From NCBI GenBank assembly GCA_937974135.1, contig CALJIH010000313.1:1-10361 (forward strand): 10,361 bases of DNA, written 5' to 3'. The stretch is from an uncultured Cocleimonas sp. (GTDB lineage Bacteria; Pseudomonadota; Gammaproteobacteria; Thiotrichales; Thiotrichaceae). The first letter of the stretch is position 1. Every line of letters begins with the position of its first letter. The position numbers and the translations under genes were made by a program. Shown piece after piece: positions 7,139 to 10,361 of this stretch. The notes beneath the pieces were generated by a model, which saw only the letters and a program-made list of their open reading frames with translations, had not been told where the DNA came from and searched no databases.

Positions 7139-8119
7139 TTAAGTAGTGCGACTAAGCGAATAGTTCGCTAGTTCAATTAGTGCAGTCTTATATTCATTAT
7201 CCGAAAGAATGTCTAAACTCTGATTAGCTAAAGCAGTTTCTTTTTTTGCAGCCTCAATCGTATACTCTAAAGATTCCGTTTTTTTGATAATCTTCATAAT
7301 TTCATCGATTTGATCAAGCCCACCTTCTTCTATTGCACTTCGTATCAATGCACTGTCTTCAGTTTGATTATTATCGTTACTCACTTGCATTGCGCGGATA
7401 AGAGGTAAGGTTGGTTTTCCTTCTGCTAAATCATCACCAACATTTTTTCCCATCTCATCGCTATCCGCGATGTAATCGAGGATATCATCCACTAATTGAA
7501 ACGCAGTACCAAGATGTACACCGTATTGAGCCACTGCCTTTTCTTGTTCCTCTGGTAAACCAGCAAGAACCCCACCTAATTGACAGGCCGCCTCAAACAA
7601 CTTTGCCGTTTTAGAATAAATAACTTCAAAATAACGTTCTTCACTGGTATCCGCATCGTTGATATTTAGCAGCTGAAGCACTTCACCTTCGGCGATGGTG
7701 TTTGTTGTTTGCGCCATAATATCCATGACGCGCATTTCATCAACATCAACCATCATTTCGAATGCACGTGAATATAAAAAGTCACCTACTAAAACGGCTG
7801 CCTGATTCCCCCAGACATTGTTAGCGGTATCTTTACCACGACGCATATCTGATTCGTCGACAACATCATCATGAAGCAACGTAGCGGTATGAATAAACTC
7901 TACAATTGCTGCGACATCAACATGTTTGTCACCTTTATATTCACATGCTCGGGCCATTAATAACGCAAGCATCGGGCGCAGGCGCTTACCACCACTGTTA
8001 ATAATGTAATTACTTAATTGATTTACCAGAACAACATCAGATTCAAGCCTACGTGTGATTAATTCATCAACAGCCTTCATATCGGATGTAACTAGTGCCT
8101 GTATCGCTTTATAATCCAC
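7139..8119 (-). CDS. ispB: Octaprenyl diphosphate synthase (long-chain trans-polyprenyl synthase)
   Basis: The product extends farnesyl diphosphate with isopentenyl diphosphate units to make the side chain of ubiquinone and menaquinone. At 326 residues it is nearly the length of E. coli IspB (323) and aligns from the first residue, which supports the GTG start. Landmarks are GGKRLRP (43-49), the first Asp-rich motif DDVVD (84-88) within LLHDDVVDESDMRRG, and the second DDILD (211-215). Small residues precede the first motif (Ala79, Thr80), as expected for a long-chain product. The exact chain length (C40 or otherwise) is inferred from similarity to IspB. It diverges from rpmA, as in many gammaproteobacteria, and a good promoter lies just upstream. 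Confidence 0.96.
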   Translation of the reverse strand: MDYKAIQALVTSDMKAVDELITRRLESDVVLVNQLSNYIINSGGKRLRPMLALLMARACEYKGDKHVDVAAIVEFIHTATLLHDDVVDESDMRRGKDTANNVWGNQAAVLVGDFLYSRAFEMMVDVDEMRVMDIMAQTTNTIAEGEVLQLLNINDADTSEERYFEVIYSKTAKLFEAACQLGGVLAGLPEEQEKAVAQYGVHLGTAFQLVDDILDYIADSDEMGKNVGDDLAEGKPTLPLIRAMQVSNDNNQTEDSALIRSAIEEGGLDQIDEIMKIIKKTESLEYTIEAAKKETALANQSLDILSDNEYKTALIELANYSLSRTT

Positions 8120-8154
8120 GCTTTATTGGGTCTCAAATCTTAAATTTTTAAAGA

Positions 8155-8190
8155 ATAGAGAATGCTAGGTAGATGCGGCTTGAGTGTCAA
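8155..8190 (-). promoter_or_regulatory. Sigma70-type promoter of ispB
   Basis: Read on the reverse strand, a perfect -35 box TTGACA (8185-8190) is followed by a 17-base spacer and TAGCAT (8162-8167) as -10 box. The start of transcription should be near 8155, giving a leader of about 35 bases before the GTG start. The ribosome binding site itself is weak. Confidence 0.65.
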
Positions 8191-8200
8191 GTTTCCTAGC
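8164..8200. repeat. Nested inverted repeat overlapping the ispB promoter
   Basis: The outer arms GCTAGG (8164-8169) and CCTAGC (8195-8200) are exact complements. Inside them CTTGA (8179-8183) and TCAAG (8187-8191) are also complementary around GTG. The outer left arm overlaps the -10 box and the inner repeat overlaps the -35 box of the ispB promoter, so it could be an operator. No regulator is identified. Confidence 0.4.
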
Positions 8201-8254
8201 TAAAAACAACAATAAAACATCTTAAAATCATTTATGGAACAAGGAGATTAAGGT

Positions 8255-8290
8255 TTGACTAAACCGCAAACTGATTGTAGAATCTCGCGG
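8255..8290 (+). promoter_or_regulatory. Strong sigma70-type promoter of rpmA with GC-rich discriminator
   Basis: TTGACT (8255-8260, 5 of 6) is separated by exactly 17 bases from TAGAAT (8278-8283, 5 of 6). The next six bases are CTCGCG, a GC-rich discriminator before a start near 8290. Such discriminators are characteristic of ribosomal RNA and ribosomal protein promoters inhibited by ppGpp/DksA, so growth-rate control is a fair inference. The 5' leader would be about 110 bases. Confidence 0.75.
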
Positions 8291-8308
8291 CTTAAAACTA
8301 ATTACTAA

Positions 8309-8334
8309 GTGGTTGAACTCCTAGCTTCAACTAC
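8309..8334 (+). promoter_or_regulatory. Hairpin in the rpmA leader
   Basis: GTGGTTGAA (8309-8317) pairs with TTCAACTAC (8326-8334) in nine pairs, one of them G-U, around an eight-base loop. It lies in the predicted 5' untranslated region of rpmA, about 65 bases before the ATG. It may be a binding site for autogenous control, but no known ribosomal-protein leader is recognised. Confidence 0.4.
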
Positions 8335-8400
8335 AATGCCTTTTAGCTCTCTTTTTAAAGATAACTATCAGACATACACCATAGAACAGAGGTTATAAAA

Positions 8401-8658
8401 ATGGCTCATAAAAAAGCAGCGGGTAGTACTAGAAACGGTCGCGATTCTAATGCAAATCGTTTAGGTGTTAAACGTTTCGGTGGCGAGACTGTTAAAGCTG
8501 GCAATATCATTGTACGTCAACGTGGTACGCACTTTCATGCTGGTACAAACATGGGTTGCGGCAAAGACCACACTCTATTTGCGAAAGTAGACGGCGAAGT
8601 ACTTTTCGAAGTTAAAGGCCCGAAAAACCGCAAATTTGTAAGCATTGTGGCAGCCTAA
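8401..8658 (+). CDS. rpmA: 50S ribosomal protein L27
   Basis: The 85-residue product is a full-length L27 (E. coli has 85). It begins AHKKAAGSTRNGRDS after the initiator Met; this flexible N-terminal tail reaches the peptidyl transferase centre of the large subunit. FGGETVKAGNIIVRQRGT and FHAGTNMGCGKDHTLFA are also family-typical. There is no N-terminal cleavage extension of the Firmicutes type. A good ribosome binding site (AGAGGT, 8388-8393) lies seven bases before the ATG. It has its own promoter and a strong terminator, so it is probably transcribed alone. The usual partner gene rplU (L21) is missing upstream. Confidence 0.99.
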   Translation: MAHKKAAGSTRNGRDSNANRLGVKRFGGETVKAGNIIVRQRGTHFHAGTNMGCGKDHTLFAKVDGEVLFEVKGPKNRKFVSIVAA

Positions 8659-8677
8659 CTCGTACCTGACAGTATTG

Positions 8678-8708
8678 AAAAAAAGCTCCGCAAGTCGGAG
8701 CTTTTTTA
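8678..8708 (+). terminator. Intrinsic terminator of rpmA
   Basis: AAGCTCCG and CGGAGCTT form a perfect stem around the loop CAAGT, flanked by a run of As on the left and six Ts on the right (8702-8707). It starts about 20 bases after the rpmA stop. It should end most rpmA transcripts before obgE; the A/T symmetry means it could also work in reverse. Confidence 0.93.
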
Positions 8709-8751
8709 TTGCTCGTTATATTAATCAACGCTAATCAGATAAACTCAAGTT

Positions 8752-9813
8752 ATGAAATTTGTAGATGAAGTCGTAATAACCGTAAAAGCTGGCGATGGCG
8801 GCAATGGTTGCGTGAGCTTTCGACGCGAAAAATACATTGAATTCGGCGGTCCTGATGGTGGTGATGGCGGTGACGGTGGTAGCGTCTATTTACAGGCAAA
8901 TAAAGGGTTAAACACACTTGCTGATTTTCGCCATGTACGTTTTTACGAAGCTGGTCGTGGGGCGAATGGCTTTAGTCGCAACATGACTGGTGCTAAAGGT
9001 GAAGATAAAATCATTCAAGTACCAATCGGCACCATGGTTTATGTTGAAGAAACAGGTGAAATGATCGGTGACCTCACAGAAGACGAACAAATGATCAAGG
9101 TGGTTCAAGGTGGTTTCCATGGCCTTGGGAATCTACGCTACAAAAGCTCGGTAAATCGTGCACCACGACAATCAAAACCAGGCTCAGAAGGTGAAATACG
9201 CGAATTACGCCTTGAAATGAAAGTACTCGCTGATGTCGGTTTGCTTGGATTACCTAATGCGGGTAAGTCCACGCTGATTAGTAGTGTCTCACAAGCTAAA
9301 CCAAAAATTGCGAATTACCCATTTACAACGCTTTACCCAAATCTTGGTGTTGTTAAAGTTGATGCTTATCAAAGTTTCGTGATTGCGGATATTCCTGGAA
9401 TTATCGAAGGTGCGGCAGAAGGCGCAGGGCTTGGTATCCAATTCCTCAAGCATTTATCGAGAACCAGTTTGTTGTTGCACTTGGTTGATGTTGCACCGAT
9501 GGATGAAAGTGAAGATCCAGTTCAATCGGTAAAAATAATTGAAAAAGAATTGCAAAAATTCAGTGATGAATTAGGCGAACGCGAACGTTGGTTAATCCTG
9601 AATAAAGTAGATTTGATTGCAGAACATAAACGCCAAGCACACTGCGATGAAATTGTTAAAAAACTTAAATGGAAAGGTAAAGTTTTTATGATTTCTGCGG
9701 CTACAAGTTTGAATACCAAAGAACTGACGAATAAAATCATGCAAACCATTGAGGACAAAGCCTACCAACTCGAACAAGACGAAGCTCAAGAAAAGGCCTC
9801 AAGCAAAGACTAA
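8752..9813 (+). CDS. obgE: Obg family GTPase (ribosome assembly)
   Basis: ObgE/CgtA is an essential GTPase that binds the 50S subunit during its assembly and links it to ppGpp and growth control. The 353-residue product has the glycine-rich Obg fold (about 1-158, with KAGDGGNG and FGGPDGGDGGDGG) followed by a GTPase domain. All GTPase motifs are present: G1 GLPNAGKS (166-173), G2 with TTLYPNLG, G3 DIPG (213-216), G4 NKVD (284-287) and G5 SAA (315-317). The C-terminal tail after the G domain is short and charged compared with E. coli (390 residues). No clear ribosome binding site precedes the ATG, and no convincing promoter could be assigned in the 43 bases after the rpmA terminator. The proB gene follows 12 bases after the stop, suggesting an obgE-proB operon. 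Confidence 0.97.
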   Translation: MKFVDEVVITVKAGDGGNGCVSFRREKYIEFGGPDGGDGGDGGSVYLQANKGLNTLADFRHVRFYEAGRGANGFSRNMTGAKGEDKIIQVPIGTMVYVEETGEMIGDLTEDEQMIKVVQGGFHGLGNLRYKSSVNRAPRQSKPGSEGEIRELRLEMKVLADVGLLGLPNAGKSTLISSVSQAKPKIANYPFTTLYPNLGVVKVDAYQSFVIADIPGIIEGAAEGAGLGIQFLKHLSRTSLLLHLVDVAPMDESEDPVQSVKIIEKELQKFSDELGERERWLILNKVDLIAEHKRQAHCDEIVKKLKWKGKVFMISAATSLNTKELTNKIMQTIEDKAYQLEQDEAQEKASSKD

Positions 9814-9825
9814 ATTACTAATACC

Positions 9826-10361
9826 ATGAACCGAACTGCTTACACACAACAAGCCAAACGCTGGGTAATCAAAATTGGTAGCGCTTTGCTTACCAAAGAT
9901 GGCAAAGGCTTGGATTATGCAGCAATGGCAGAATGGACCAAGCAAATTGCCAAACTACGTGAGCAAAACATTGAAATACTATTAGTATCATCTGGTTCGG
10001 TAGCAGAGGGCATGAGCCGTATGGGATGGACGACCAGACCAAATGATTTAGCCGACCTCCAAGCAGCTGCGGCGATAGGACAAACAGGGTTAATCCAAGC
10101 TTACGAAACCGAATTTAATAAATTTCACATCCAAGCCGCGCAAGTATTGCTAACACACGATGAGGTCAGTAATCGTAAACGTTATTTGAATGCAAAAAAT
10201 ACGCTGCGCGCGCTATTAAAACTCAAAGCACTTCCCATTATCAATGAAAACGACACTGTTGCATTAGAGGAATTACGCCTTGGCGATAATGATACTTTGG
10301 CAGCTTTAGTGGCGAATATCACCGAAGCCGATTTATTGGTAATTCTTACTGACCAGCAAGG
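9826..10361 (+). CDS. proB: Glutamate 5-kinase, N-terminal part (gene runs off the window)
   Basis: This enzyme phosphorylates L-glutamate at the gamma-carboxyl, the first step of proline synthesis. About 178 residues are visible of an expected 370 or so. The amino acid kinase fold is recognisable from WVIKIGSALLT (13-23), LVSSGSVAEGM, AAAAIGQTGLIQ, LLTHDEVSNRKRYLNA, INENDTVA and the LGDNDTLAALVA motif, followed by LLVILTDQQG at the window edge. The C-terminal PUA domain, if present, would lie beyond the window. The ATG at 9826 lies 12 bases after the obgE stop and lacks a clear ribosome binding site, so it may depend on translation of obgE. Confidence 0.95.
   Translation, partial: MNRTAYTQQAKRWVIKIGSALLTKDGKGLDYAAMAEWTKQIAKLREQNIEILLVSSGSVAEGMSRMGWTTRPNDLADLQAAAAIGQTGLIQAYETEFNKFHIQAAQVLLTHDEVSNRKRYLNAKNTLRALLKLKALPIINENDTVALEELRLGDNDTLAALVANITEADLLVILTDQQ

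Noticed and set aside
8255..8308. Possible 17-residue leader peptide starting at a TTG behind AAGGAG
   Set aside because: The TTG is part of the -35 box of the rpmA promoter, so that promoter would not transcribe the peptide's start.

Overview
The window is a stretch of chromosome from an AT-rich gammaproteobacterium. The B-family DNA polymerase II (polB), YbaK and IspB proteins all look like their gammaproteobacterial counterparts, and the order ispB (reverse) / rpmA-obgE-proB (forward) is the gammaproteobacterial ribosomal protein/Obg locus. No plasmid or phage backbone is present. I cannot name the genus from this sequence.

Positions 1 to about 900 look accessory. They hold the 3' end of an antitoxin gene, an overlapping RelE/ParE-type toxin gene, an integron attC-like site that contains the toxin stop codon, and a small orphan membrane protein. 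This is the layout of a toxin-antitoxin gene cassette, as in sedentary chromosomal integrons, but no integrase lies in the window. Positions 905-1849 encode a D-2-hydroxyacid dehydrogenase family enzyme, whose better start is a GTG at 905 with a strong ribosome binding site.

Positions 1850-2031 contain only a possible gene remnant. Next, on the reverse strand, is a probable two-gene unit: an unrecognised exported protein of 561 residues (2526-4211) followed 11 bases later by ybaK (2032-2514). Diverging from it is polB (4281-6638), complete with exonuclease and polymerase motifs and a C-terminal sliding-clamp peptide. polB has no visible Shine-Dalgarno site, and an extended -10 box lies so close to its ATG that the mRNA may be leaderless. 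polB ends one base from the end of a reverse-strand gene for a membrane-anchored, Ser/Thr/Glu-rich protein (6640-7020), which lies downstream of ispB (7139-8119).

The region 8120-8400 is a divergent promoter region with two well-formed sigma70-type promoters, one for ispB and one for rpmA. The gene for ribosomal protein L21 (rplU), which almost always precedes rpmA, is not there. rpmA (L27) has its own promoter with a GC-rich discriminator, a 5' leader with a hairpin and a strong intrinsic terminator, so it appears to be monocistronic. obgE (ribosome-assembly GTPase) and the start of proB (glutamate 5-kinase, running off the window) follow.

I found no clearly new multi-gene system. The best leads are the lone attC-like cassette, the missing rplU with a rewired rpmA, the apparent leaderless polB, and two unrecognised envelope proteins.
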